Below, piece by piece: positions 8,240 to 16,250 of a stretch of DNA of 64,000 bases. Under the pieces are notes generated by a model, which saw nothing but the letters and a program-made list of their open reading frames with translations, had not been told where the DNA came from and made no database searches. The position numbers and the translations under genes were made by a program. This stretch comes from an uncultured Candidatus Poseidoniales archaeon (lineage in GTDB: Archaea > Thermoplasmatota > Poseidoniia > Poseidoniales > Thalassarchaeaceae). Within the stretch, counting starts at the first letter, position 1. Each line of letters opens with the position of its first letter. Location of the stretch: positions 108,495 to 172,494 of the forward strand of contig CAJJBW010000008.1 of the NCBI GenBank assembly GCA_905182515.1, given 5' to 3'.

Positions 8240-9343
8240 TCATTTGCCTTTCGAAGCATATCTGACTTCAAAACTTTTCATAAAATTCACTAATACGACT
8301 ACACTTTGCTTTGGCAGATAATTGTACATACTTGCCCTAATTCCGCCAACGCTTCTATGCCCTTTTAATCCACCAAGTCCCAATTCAGAAGCCTCTTTTA
8401 AGAATATTTCTTCTAACTCTTGATTTTTTATTTTCCATGTGACATTCATTCTCGATCTAGATGATTTAGAAGCATGAGGCTCCCAAAAATCTGTTCTATC
8501 CAACTCTTCATAAAGAATATTTGATTTTTCTATATTTCTTTTAATCGCGCCCTCCATTCCTCCATTCCTTTCTAACCATGCAAAAACACGACTTAACACA
8601 TATATTCCAAATGTATTTGGTGTGTTATACATAGATTCCTTTGATGAATGAATTTGATAATTCAACATTGTAGGGACGTTGTCCGTAACTCTAGACATTG
8701 CCCATGGAGAGAGTATTACTAAAGTAACGCCACTTGGTCCTAAATTTTTCTGAGCACCTGCATAGACAACTTCATGTTTAGATATGTCCATATGTACTCC
8801 AGTGATATCTGAACTAGCATCGACTATTCTGGGCTTACCTTTACTGTCTGGTATTTTATGGTATTGAGTGCCATAAAGTGTATTATTTGACGTATAATGA
8901 ACATAAACTGCGTCTTCTCTAATTGTATAATCTCCATCTTCAGGAATTGTCCTAAATCCATTGTGTTCATCATCCCAAATACATTGTGCATCTCCAATTC
9001 TCTTTGCCTCTTTAAGGGCCTTTTTAGACCAACCTCCAGTGACTAAATAATCAGCCTTTTCTCCTTCCTTTAAAATGTTTAAAGCAGACATGTAGAATTG
9101 TAATGAAGCACCACCTTGGAGGAACAAAACCGTGTATTCATCAGGGACATTCAAAACTTTCCTTACACTATTAGTTGCATCCTTCATTATTTCTTGAAAA
9201 ACATCGCTTCTATGTGAGATTTCTAATAAACCAAATCCACTTGATGATATATTTGGGAGAGAATTAGCAACTTCTTCGACTACCTCTATAGGTAATACTG
9301 CTGGGCCTGCACCAAAATTATGAATTCTATTGTTATTCTCCAT
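8240..9343 (-). CDS. serC: Phosphoserine aminotransferase
   Basis: This PLP-dependent class V aminotransferase converts 3-phosphohydroxypyruvate plus glutamate to phosphoserine. The family start is clear: NFGAGPAVLP, then LEISHRS, LFLQGGAS and YVHYTSNNTLYGTQ, with the PLP lysine in VYAGAQKNLGPSG. The C-terminus holds GLKGHRSVGGIRASMYN, the usual substrate-binding segment. The first frame ATG is at 9361. The ATG at 9343 (367 residues) is more likely because it lies directly before the conserved N-terminus. It is the first gene of the minus-strand block and is divergent from pdxT. Confidence 0.93.
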   Translation of the reverse strand: MENNNRIHNFGAGPAVLPIEVVEEVANSLPNISSSGFGLLEISHRSDVFQEIMKDATNSVRKVLNVPDEYTVLFLQGGASLQFYMSALNILKEGEKADYLVTGGWSKKALKEAKRIGDAQCIWDDEHNGFRTIPEDGDYTIREDAVYVHYTSNNTLYGTQYHKIPDSKGKPRIVDASSDITGVHMDISKHEVVYAGAQKNLGPSGVTLVILSPWAMSRVTDNVPTMLNYQIHSSKESMYNTPNTFGIYVLSRVFAWLERNGGMEGAIKRNIEKSNILYEELDRTDFWEPHASKSSRSRMNVTWKIKNQELEEIFLKEASELGLGGLKGHRSVGGIRASMYNYLPKQSVVVLVNFMKSFEVRYASKGK

Positions 9344-9388
9344 GAGCCCGTGCAGATGCAACGGGTCTTTGACTACATCGGATAAATG

Positions 9389-9400
9389 CCCCTATAGGGG
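9389..9400. promoter_or_regulatory. CCCCTATAGGGG palindrome between serC and pdxT
   Basis: A perfect 12-bp palindrome lies in the 91-base divergent spacer between serC (minus) and pdxT (plus). Its TATA core and symmetric position make it a candidate shared regulator site. Both neighbours concern PLP use or synthesis. The function is inferred only. Confidence 0.3.
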
Positions 9401-9434
9401 TGAGGTTCATTTCATATTGCTATGACCGAGACTC

Positions 9435-10046
9435 GTGATTCGTATCGGGTTAGTTATGCTCCAAGGGTCACGACATGCTCATATTACTGCCTTGGAACAG
9501 GCTGCAAATGAATCCAATATCGACATAGAAGTCGTAGAATTACGTTCTTCATCTGATTTAATTTCTTCAGAAATTGATGGCATAATAATTCCTGGAGGGG
9601 AATCAACTACTATGAGATTAATTGGTAATTCTAATTTTTCAGGACTATTGCCCTCACTCATGACTTTGATAAGAGATAATCCTCATATTCCTGTCATGGG
9701 GACTTGTGCTGGCGCTATATTATTGACCGATCCGCAAGATGAATACACTTCTCTTATAGATGCTTCAATAGATAGAAATGCATATGGGACGCAAACCAAT
9801 TCATTCCAGGCCGATGTACAAACATCTCTCCTAAAAATGAACTTTCCTGGTGTATTTATCCGGGCGCCTAAATTTCGTTCAGTAAATAATCCTAACTCTA
9901 TTATAGCCACATGTAATGGAGAAGTGGTGGGGGTCCGAAAAAATAATCTAATAGCACTTACATTCCATCCAGAACTTTCAAAAAATCGTGGATTTCATAG
10001 CTGGCTCATAGGCCAAGCAGTAATTTATTCGGAGGGATCAAAATAA
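9435..10046 (+). CDS. pdxT: Pyridoxal 5'-phosphate synthase glutaminase subunit
   Basis: This class I glutamine amidotransferase supplies ammonia to PdxS for PLP synthesis. Family motifs are present: GLVMLQGSRHAH near the N-terminus, IIPGGEST, the nucleophile elbow GTCAGAILL with the catalytic Cys, and the C-terminal THR/His-Glu dyad segment LTFHPELS. The 203-residue length is normal. The start is GTG at 9435; the nearby ATG at 9422 is out of frame. PdxS is not in this window. The gene ends inside the start region of the radical SAM gene that follows, so the two are probably co-transcribed. Confidence 0.9.
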   Translation: MIRIGLVMLQGSRHAHITALEQAANESNIDIEVVELRSSSDLISSEIDGIIIPGGESTTMRLIGNSNFSGLLPSLMTLIRDNPHIPVMGTCAGAILLTDPQDEYTSLIDASIDRNAYGTQTNSFQADVQTSLLKMNFPGVFIRAPKFRSVNNPNSIIATCNGEVVGVRKNNLIALTFHPELSKNRGFHSWLIGQAVIYSEGSK

Positions 10047-11188
10047 TTCATCAACTAAGACTTCCACAAGTTCCAGAGTTACATGAGGCACCTGATAAGT
10101 CAGATACCGAAGGGTGCATACAATGTCAATTAGGAAGTAAATTAGTTTTATTTATCACAGGACATTGCCATTGGCAATGCGATTATTGCCCTCTTTCTGA
10201 AAATAGGAGAGAGATAGATTGGATGTATGCCAATGAAAGAAAATGTGAAAATTTCGATCAAGTAATAGAAGAAGCCCGTGCTATGAGGGCCACAGGTGCC
10301 GGAATAACTGGGGGCGACCCATTGATGGCGAGAGAAAGAACTCTCGAAGGAATAAAACGTTTAAAAGACGAATTTGGACCTTCTTTTCATCTTCATATGT
10401 ATACAAGTATACCTTTTAAGCCAGAATGGGCGAAAGATTTTGCAGAAGCTGGACTTGATGAAATAAGATTTCATTTTCTTAAATTGGACTCTTCTAAATA
10501 CAAAGATACAATCACTGCATGTCATGAATCAGGAATGCTCACTGGCGTTGAATTACCTTGTGAACCAGATAAAGAATTAGAATTACTAAATTTATTGGAT
10601 GAATTAAGGGAATTTGATATCTCCTTTATGAATGTTAACGAACTAGAAATAACAGTTGGGAATCATGGTAATATGGAGCTTAGAGGCTTCAATTTATCTT
10701 CTGGAATAACGGCTGGTGCCAAAGGATCTGCAGAATTGGCAATGTCTATGAGAGATAGGATAAATGCTGCTGAATTAGGTTTACCGGACCCTCTTGATAA
10801 AGTAATCAGAAAACCATTTGGATATAGTTTGAAATTCTGTACTGCAGTATACAAAGATGCGGGTCAACTACGCCGCCGTTTCCTTCGTAGAGGTGAAGCG
10901 ACAATCGCCCCTCATGAAACTCTGACTGAGGACGGGACACTAATGTTTGGTGCAATATCTTCTAGCGACGAAGATCAAGAAGTTTGGATTTCAGAGATAA
11001 TGGAGGAAACCAATTTACCCAGGAGATTCTTATATTGGGATAAAGATAACCAAAGAATTGAGTTGCCTTTGGTTGTTGCTGAATCTATAGCACCAGATGT
11101 CGAAGCACCAGTTTCATTAGTTGAAGTATTACCTACATTTGAAAGGATTGAAATGTCTCTTATTTGGCTAAATGAATATCCTAAATAA
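10046..11188 (+). CDS. COG2108-type radical SAM protein, probable AUU (or AUA) start
   Basis: The N-terminal region encodes EGCIQCQLGSKLVLFITG, then CHWQCDYCPLS, which gives the radical SAM CxxxCxxC motif, then YANERKC. This combination is typical of the archaeal COG2108 family, related to pyruvate formate-lyase activating enzymes and of unknown substrate. GAGITGGDPLM supplies the SAM-binding GGDP motif. The first ATG in frame is at 10223, which would delete the whole cluster motif. Between the upstream TAG (9998-10000) and 10223 there is no ATG, GTG or TTG. A GGAGGG Shine-Dalgarno sequence (10031-10036) precedes ATA at 10043 and ATT at 10046, so I place the start at ATT (380 residues). It overlaps the pdxT stop by one base. 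A sequence error in an original ATG is the main alternative. Confidence 0.8.
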   Translation: MHQLRLPQVPELHEAPDKSDTEGCIQCQLGSKLVLFITGHCHWQCDYCPLSENRREIDWMYANERKCENFDQVIEEARAMRATGAGITGGDPLMARERTLEGIKRLKDEFGPSFHLHMYTSIPFKPEWAKDFAEAGLDEIRFHFLKLDSSKYKDTITACHESGMLTGVELPCEPDKELELLNLLDELREFDISFMNVNELEITVGNHGNMELRGFNLSSGITAGAKGSAELAMSMRDRINAAELGLPDPLDKVIRKPFGYSLKFCTAVYKDAGQLRRRFLRRGEATIAPHETLTEDGTLMFGAISSSDEDQEVWISEIMEETNLPRRFLYWDKDNQRIELPLVVAESIAPDVEAPVSLVEVLPTFERIEMSLIWLNEYPK

Positions 11189-11236
11189 GAGTTCTTTTGG
11201 ACACATTGATAGAGTTTAACATACGCAGGGATTATA

Positions 11237-13075
11237 GTGCCAGTTAGAAGACCCGACTTAGAAAACACGAAAGTTAGTCCATTTCGCCGTTTATCTGCAT
11301 CACAAGTTATCGCGTGGAGAAATTGCCCTAGATTATGGTATTATGGTTGGAGGGAACGCCTCAAATCTCCGCTACCTCCTCAAATAATTAGAGGAAATGC
11401 TGTTGAGGAATGTATATGCCGAGTTTTACGGGATTCTCCAATATATTTACTTCCAGATTCTGATCAAGACATGTCTTCTCCAATACTTGAAGATGGCTCT
11501 CCTGCTTTAGATGTGCAAGAAGGTTGGATAGGTCCAGAATTAAAACCTCTTCCTAAGATAAAATGGCCAAAAAACCGAATAGAATTGGAAAATTGGGCTA
11601 TAAAGAGGGCTATGTACCATTTTGATGATTGTTGGGAAAAGGCAACTACTGATTGGGAGTCTAACCCAAATAGGAAAGGAAATTCATCAGATATCGAAAC
11701 TCAAGAAGGAATGGAAATGACCGTAGCTGGATTAAAATTACATTTGGACGAATTACAGAGATGCATCGATGAAGATGGAGGTGAAAATTTTAAAAATTGG
11801 AGAAATGGGCAATATCGTGATATATGGCCATCCCCAGATGGTTTTCCCCGAATTCGGAACACAAATAACCCTGCAATATCCGAAGGAGATATTACATGGG
11901 TCGAAGCGTGGGAATACGCAAGGCCGTGGTTTGTAGATCCTGATTCTGATTCATTTTCTCAAACAACTTCTCACCCCGGGGAATGGTTCCAAGGAGAGTA
12001 TGACTTAGTTTACAGATGGTCAGGAAAAACAAATATCGTTGATTTAAAAGCATCAATAGGCAAAGGAGATCGGTCAGCAGGATATCTTGAACAACTTCGC
12101 CTATATGCTTGGTTATGGTGGGAAACTCATAATCGATCAGATGAAGTTTCAAAATTAGAAATATGGTACCTTGGGGCTGGAACAGCTAAAAAGGTCCCTG
12201 TGCCAAGTACGGAGGAAATGTCTAAACTAAGCATTGAATTAGAAGAATTGTATCAATTAATCCATGCAAGAAACCCTAGTATTTCTGATTGCCCACCAAC
12301 TCCAACACCTTTGAATATATTTAACGAAGGAGGAAATCCTGCTAATCCTCCTATTGATAAAACTCCATTTTCACGCTGCAAGAAATGCGAAGTACGTGCT
12401 ATTTGTGAAGGTAGCGATTATGAGATTGACTTACCTATGGAAAGCAGAATAGAGCGTTTTGGCCATGCATGGCCTGTAACTCCATTAGATAAGTTAAAAA
12501 CTAGATTTACTATAATGGGCGAAGTACTGCATTTGAAAGGGCCCGAATTGGGGAAAAATAATACGATAGATCTTTCTTTCACGTTACAAAATGGTTATGA
12601 TCGTGCTACTGTAAAGCCTCATAGAAATGGAGGTCCAACAAAAATATCACGTTCAATAACTGAAGGCTCTTGGATAAGAATAGATGATGCATTAGCCTCA
12701 TTATGGAAAGGACAACTAGTGATCGACCTAGATAATCTTTCTAAGGTTAGCACTGTCGAAAAATCTGAAGATTTCCCTATAGTTGAGGTTGAAACAAGGG
12801 TAAGTATAGTTGGGCGCGTTTGGTCGATTAATGCATTCCCTGATGGCAAAGGAGTTAGGAGGTGGGCTGTAACTATTGTAGACCAATCTGGCTCAGGGGG
12901 GGCGGTAGCATTCAAGCAATTCATACCCAACTCTGCCGCAGCCATTGAAAGAGGGGATGAAATAGCAATTCTAAATGGCGAATCGGGGGAGTTTGCAGGT
13001 AGGCCACAGATAAGAATAGGTCCTGGAACTAGAGTGGTTATCCTAAATAACTCCGAAGATCTAATGTCTTTTTGA
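11237..13075 (+). CDS. RecB/Cas4-like PD-(D/E)XK nuclease with C-terminal OB-fold-like region
   Basis: The N-terminal two thirds look like a RecB-family nuclease with an iron-sulfur staple. There is ASQVIAWRNCPRLWYYGW with the first Cys, GEYDLVYRWSGK and IVDLKAS (the GxxD...DxK catalytic core, about residues 255-275), EQLRLYAWLW (the QxxxY motif), and then CKKCEVRAIC with the remaining three cysteines (about residues 380-390). Cas4, AddB and Dna2 bind a 4Fe-4S cluster with the same arrangement. The last 200 residues contain beta-rich segments such as IVGRVWSINAF and AIVGE-like strands that resemble OB folds. A role in DNA end processing is inferred. The start is GTG at 11237. No cas gene is nearby, so a CRISPR role is unlikely. 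Confidence 0.75.
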   Translation: MPVRRPDLENTKVSPFRRLSASQVIAWRNCPRLWYYGWRERLKSPLPPQIIRGNAVEECICRVLRDSPIYLLPDSDQDMSSPILEDGSPALDVQEGWIGPELKPLPKIKWPKNRIELENWAIKRAMYHFDDCWEKATTDWESNPNRKGNSSDIETQEGMEMTVAGLKLHLDELQRCIDEDGGENFKNWRNGQYRDIWPSPDGFPRIRNTNNPAISEGDITWVEAWEYARPWFVDPDSDSFSQTTSHPGEWFQGEYDLVYRWSGKTNIVDLKASIGKGDRSAGYLEQLRLYAWLWWETHNRSDEVSKLEIWYLGAGTAKKVPVPSTEEMSKLSIELEELYQLIHARNPSISDCPPTPTPLNIFNEGGNPANPPIDKTPFSRCKKCEVRAICEGSDYEIDLPMESRIERFGHAWPVTPLDKLKTRFTIMGEVLHLKGPELGKNNTIDLSFTLQNGYDRATVKPHRNGGPTKISRSITEGSWIRIDDALASLWKGQLVIDLDNLSKVSTVEKSEDFPIVEVETRVSIVGRVWSINAFPDGKGVRRWAVTIVDQSGSGGAVAFKQFIPNSAAAIERGDEIAILNGESGEFAGRPQIRIGPGTRVVILNNSEDLMSF

Positions 13076-13080
13076 TTTTC

Positions 13081-13166
13081 TGGCGCCGAGAGAGGGATTT
13101 GAACCCCCGAGTCCAATGGACAGCGGATTTCGAATCCACCGCAATACCGGGCTATGCGATCTCGGC
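13081..13166 (-). tRNA. tRNA-Ser (anticodon CGA)
   Basis: On the minus strand the acceptor GCCGAGA (13160-13166) pairs with TCTCGGC, followed by discriminator G and an encoded CCA (13081-13083). The anticodon loop TTCGAAA carries CGA on a GTGGA/TCCGC stem. A long variable arm (around TGTCCATTGGACT) marks a class II tRNA as expected for serine. The T loop is TTCAAAT. Confidence 0.93.
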
Positions 13167-13221
13167 CGAATCTGACCCAACCTTGGATTAGAAATAAGTC
13201 TGACTAGTACTTCCGAGGCAC

Positions 13222-13422
13222 ATGAAGGTCGAAGTAGAAAGTGAAGGCAATGTATTATTTGTAGAATTTGACAGTTCTATAACTGTCAATGAAGTTTTAT
13301 CCAAATTAAAAATCCAAGCATCTACGGTACTAGCAGTTTATGAGGGCACAATAGTCCCTCACACTTCCTTAATCAAATCTGATTTACGGCTAGAATTGGT
13401 TGTAGTTTCTTCAGGTGGCTAA
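13222..13422 (+). CDS. Ubiquitin-like small modifier / sulfur carrier (SAMP/ThiS/MoaD family)
   Basis: This 66-residue beta-grasp protein ends in VVVSSGG. The C-terminal di-glycine is the activation site in the ThiS, MoaD, Urm1 and archaeal SAMP families: an E1-like enzyme adenylates it so that it carries sulfur or is conjugated to lysines. The middle part VLAVYEGTIVPHTSLIKSDLRLELV follows the ThiS/SAMP2 pattern. Sulfur delivery to tRNA thiolation or molybdopterin, or protein tagging, are all possible; the sequence does not decide. A GAGG ribosome site precedes the ATG. No E1-like enzyme gene is visible in the window. Confidence 0.85.
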   Translation: MKVEVESEGNVLFVEFDSSITVNEVLSKLKIQASTVLAVYEGTIVPHTSLIKSDLRLELVVVSSGG

Positions 13423-13425
13423 TTT

Positions 13426-15036
13426 TTAAATTAATAACTCGCCTTTTACAAATTTGATGTACCGTTGTTCTTCATTTTCTTCAAATGGATGAATTCCAAT
13501 GTTAGTCTGATATGCTATCCCTATCCATGAACCATCTTCTGAAATGACAGTCTCAAAGAAATCATGTAACGCATGTGTGTCTCCTTCTAACTCTTCATAA
13601 GCTGTAACTATGTGCAATGGTTCAGGATCAACAATTCTAAAATCCCATAAATCTCCTTCTTTTGGATCTTTAATCGCTGCAGCGTAAAGATGCCATTTCC
13701 TACCTTCGACATAATCTCCTTCTAAATCTCCCTCATCAAAATCAAGGCCATAAAATGCTATTGCTACAACATTATTATCACTAATACTTAGGAATGGGTA
13801 CATTTGAATGCCATTAATGTGGCTAATATCCCATGTGCTCCAATTATCTCCATAGTCGTAAGAGATGGCTAGTCGCATTTCCCAAGCCCCTGTCCCTCCA
13901 TTGGGGCAATCTGCCCAAACAACTGCTACGGTCCCTATTTCATTTGTATTTACTACTGGATAACCTTCGGGGCAATTACCCTTCCTTTCTCCTATTTCTT
14001 GTGGTTCACTCCAACTCCCATCGGTCAATCCGGTACCTCTTCCAAATTCACCACTAGTTCTAATAACTATACTGCCAGTTGCCGTATCTGCATCTTCCTG
14101 GGCAATATATACGTAAGAACCATGCTTTTGACTGGCAATCGTGCTCCACCCTCCGGGCACGGCGTAGCATTGTGAGAATGTCAAACCTCCATCTTCAGAG
14201 TGATAGTACCAATATCTACCAACATCACCTGTGCATTCCGGTGGGCTCGCACCTGAATTTCCTAAATAATGAATTATGCCATCCCCTTGAGCTGCAACCC
14301 AAGGCCTATCATCCGCGGCCATGGTATTCATTCTTTGACAAGTTAGTGTTTCGTACTCGGTGCCATTTGATGATAGTATATGCCACCAGTTATCTTCCAG
14401 CGTCGTATCTAAATAGTAGACATTATCTTCTGCATCTACGGAAATATCACCTTCGTCACCTAAGCATTCAGATCCTCCTGCAATGTAATTAGCAGTAAAT
14501 GAATTCCCCGGAGTTGGTTCGAATCCATCTCCGTGTTGCCAAGTTGTTCCATTATCAAATGATGCCCAAAGCCAAGATGCCCAATAGTCCCATGAAGTTT
14601 TCTGGCCGCTTTGACATGCATACCAAGGCCCTGGCTCACCTCCTAAAACAGGGAAAAATGGATTACTTTCACCTCCCCATCGTAGGTCTTTGTGCGCAGT
14701 TACGAACAAATTTCCATTACTTGTCATTGAAATACTTGGTTCATAGCCAATCCCATATTCTGGTAAATCTTGACCATTGGAATCATCTACGCATTCTTCA
14801 TGCCTTGGCAGAAATTGAGTTTCTTCCCAAATTATATCAATATTTTCTGAGTTATTATTGTTCTCTAAATCTTCTTCTAAATCATCACTTAAGAAATATG
14901 AAAACAATCCTCCGGTACTGGATATAAGCAAACCTATTATTCCAATAATTAATAATAATCTAAATTTAGTGTCAAGTCTAAACCTATTTTTTACTATTTT
15001 ATAAAATTTGAAAGGATCTACGAGGTCAAAGTTCAT
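13426..15036 (-). CDS. Secreted, membrane-anchored beta-propeller-like (BNR/sialidase-fold) protein
   Basis: This 536-residue protein has a short cytoplasmic N-terminus, one membrane helix (about residues 25-48, LLLIIGIIGLLISSTGGLF) and then a large outside domain. That domain has repeated beta-propeller cues: SFDNGTTW, SEDGGLTF and SYDYGDNW are Asp-box (BNR) motifs as found in sialidases and other six-bladed propellers. Several cysteines suggest disulfides outside the cell. The catalytic residues of sialidase cannot be assigned by eye, so substrate and enzymatic role are unknown; sugar or protein binding is plausible. It stands alone on the minus strand, convergent with the small modifier gene. 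Confidence 0.7.
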   Translation of the reverse strand: MNFDLVDPFKFYKIVKNRFRLDTKFRLLLIIGIIGLLISSTGGLFSYFLSDDLEEDLENNNNSENIDIIWEETQFLPRHEECVDDSNGQDLPEYGIGYEPSISMTSNGNLFVTAHKDLRWGGESNPFFPVLGGEPGPWYACQSGQKTSWDYWASWLWASFDNGTTWQHGDGFEPTPGNSFTANYIAGGSECLGDEGDISVDAEDNVYYLDTTLEDNWWHILSSNGTEYETLTCQRMNTMAADDRPWVAAQGDGIIHYLGNSGASPPECTGDVGRYWYYHSEDGGLTFSQCYAVPGGWSTIASQKHGSYVYIAQEDADTATGSIVIRTSGEFGRGTGLTDGSWSEPQEIGERKGNCPEGYPVVNTNEIGTVAVVWADCPNGGTGAWEMRLAISYDYGDNWSTWDISHINGIQMYPFLSISDNNVVAIAFYGLDFDEGDLEGDYVEGRKWHLYAAAIKDPKEGDLWDFRIVDPEPLHIVTAYEELEGDTHALHDFFETVISEDGSWIGIAYQTNIGIHPFEENEEQRYIKFVKGELLI

Positions 15037-15124
15037 CTTACTCTGGACTCCAATTTATTAACGAGCATTAGCATTATACTAATGAAAATTGTGATTAAAA
15101 TAGATTCATATAAATCTAGAATAT

Positions 15125-15232
15125 CTATTGCTTAGCACGTTTTCTAGATGCTTTTCGTCGGCGGAGTTTCTTCTTTCTCCATTTCCAACGCTGCTGCCCT
15201 CGCTTCTTCCATGCACGAGAGCCACGCTTCAT
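15125..15232 (-). CDS. rpl41e: Ribosomal protein eL41, 35 residues
   Basis: Reading the minus strand from ATG at 15232 gives a 35-residue peptide made almost entirely of Lys, Arg, Trp and Gln. It starts MKRGSRAWKKRG, continues QQRWKWRKKK and ends KRAKQ before TAG. This matches the archaeal eL41 pattern (MKRxxRxWKKxGxxRWKW), the smallest ribosomal protein, a single helix at the interface of the two subunits. A TATA-like box lies about 26 bases before the ATG, which suggests leaderless expression. The gene is easily missed because of its size. It sits just downstream of tRNA-Arg on the same strand. Confidence 0.85.
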   Translation of the reverse strand: MKRGSRAWKKRGQQRWKWRKKKLRRRKASRKRAKQ

Positions 15233-15252
15233 TCGGGCCGCCGACTTACTGC

Positions 15253-15262
15253 CTCTATATGA
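15253..15262 (-). promoter_or_regulatory. TATA-like element of eL41
   Basis: CTCATATAGA (minus strand) is centred about 26 bases before the eL41 ATG, the spacing expected when an archaeal transcript starts at the initiation codon. Confidence 0.4.
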
Positions 15263-15288
15263 GTAGTTCGTGTGATGCTATTTTTTTT

Positions 15289-15365
15289 TGGTGGGCAATA
15301 CAGGATTCGAACCCGTGTCGCCGGCTTAGAAGGCCGGCATGATATCCAGACTACACTAATCGCCC
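15289..15365 (-). tRNA. tRNA-Arg (anticodon TCT)
   Basis: On the minus strand the acceptor GGGCGAT pairs with ATTGCCC, followed by discriminator A and an encoded CCA (15289-15291). The anticodon stem CCGGC/GCCGG closes loop CTTCTAA with anticodon TCT, reading AGA. The T loop is TTCGAAT. A run of T bases on the plus strand follows the 3' end, that is, an A run in the transcript direction. Confidence 0.94.
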
Positions 15366-15413
15366 TTGACCTTCCGCGTAGGCATCTCTTTCATGAACCT
15401 AACACATGATAAT

Positions 15414-15950
15414 CTAATATATTTTTTTAGTTTTGAAACTCCTTGCACACTTGGGGCATCTTTTTGGGACACTTATTCTCCTTCTATCCCAGGTGTGCCC
15501 GCATTCTCCGCAAATCCACTGTCTTTCAGGTAATCTATCAAGGACTTGTTGCCGTAATTCTCTAAGTACAGCAGAATCTTTCAACTTTGGAGCGGGGGCA
15601 ATTTGATTGACTAATTCTGCATGTGTACCGCTGTGATCTGTTAAGCCAGCAGCATGCAACAACTCATGTGCCAACGTATGCCTAAACAATAAATCGTCAC
15701 GGAGGAGAATTGGATTCAGGGCTATCGTAATTGGCCCCGGTGGCATACTAAGTCGTTTCCTTCTAAAAATTTCATTATGGTCATATTCAAATCTTGTATA
15801 CCCTAACCTGGTTTCTTCTTTGTCGGTCCACTTAAGTCTAACTTGAGATTTAATATGTTTGATAAATGGGGCTTTAATGCCTTTTAATGAGATTTCTAGG
15901 GAATTAATTATTCCTTCAGGAATTTCTGGCTGTTTGGATAAATCGGTCAA
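15414..15950 (-). CDS. SprT-like zinc metalloprotease with C-terminal zinc ribbon
   Basis: The 178-residue protein has the metalloprotease motif LAHELLHAAGLTDHSGTH. HExxH binds zinc and supplies the catalytic Glu, and a third His follows, as in SprT/Spartan-type proteases. The C-terminus holds a treble-type zinc ribbon, ICGECGHTW and CPKCARSF. In eukaryotes Spartan cleaves DNA-protein crosslinks. For archaeal SprT homologues a similar DNA-repair role is only inferred. No signal peptide is seen, so it acts in the cytoplasm. It is convergent with tRNA-Arg on neither side and appears to be a single-gene unit on the minus strand. Confidence 0.85.
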   Translation of the reverse strand: MTDLSKQPEIPEGIINSLEISLKGIKAPFIKHIKSQVRLKWTDKEETRLGYTRFEYDHNEIFRRKRLSMPPGPITIALNPILLRDDLLFRHTLAHELLHAAGLTDHSGTHAELVNQIAPAPKLKDSAVLRELRQQVLDRLPERQWICGECGHTWDRRRISVPKRCPKCARSFKTKKIY

Positions 15951-16019
15951 GTGGCCATACTCCTCTATGCCTTCCGTACTCCATTCTCCTTAAATGGGCA
16001 CCGTTATACGCAGGTCCAT

Positions 16020-16096
16020 GGGCGTGTGGCGCAGCTTGGAAGCGCGCTTCCTTGGCATGGAAGAGGCCCCGAGTTCAAATCTCGGCACGTCCACCA
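16020..16096 (+). tRNA. tRNA-Ala (anticodon GGC)
   Basis: The acceptor GGGCGTG pairs with CACGTCC, giving the G3:U70 wobble pair that identifies alanine tRNAs. The anticodon stem CTTCC/GGAAG closes loop TTGGCAT with anticodon GGC. Discriminator A and an encoded CCA (16094-16096) follow. Confidence 0.95.
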
Positions 16097-16250
16097 TTTT
16101 AGAAAAATAAATTGTATTAGCAATCATAATAACTTATACACAATTTAAAAATAAATTTATAGCATTCTCTTATCACAACTAAGTAAAAATACAAAAAAAA
16201 CAACGAATTCAGGGTTTATTCTATATAGTCTAAATACTCCCCAACAACTG

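Noticed and set aside
9961..10230. Programmed frameshift fusing PdxT to the radical SAM protein
   Set aside because: PdxT ends at its normal length, no slippery sequence is visible, and a ribosome site precedes the proposed ATT/ATA start.
15148..15342. Plus-strand open frame over eL41 and tRNA-Arg
   Set aside because: It is the shadow of the minus-strand eL41 and runs into tRNA-Arg.
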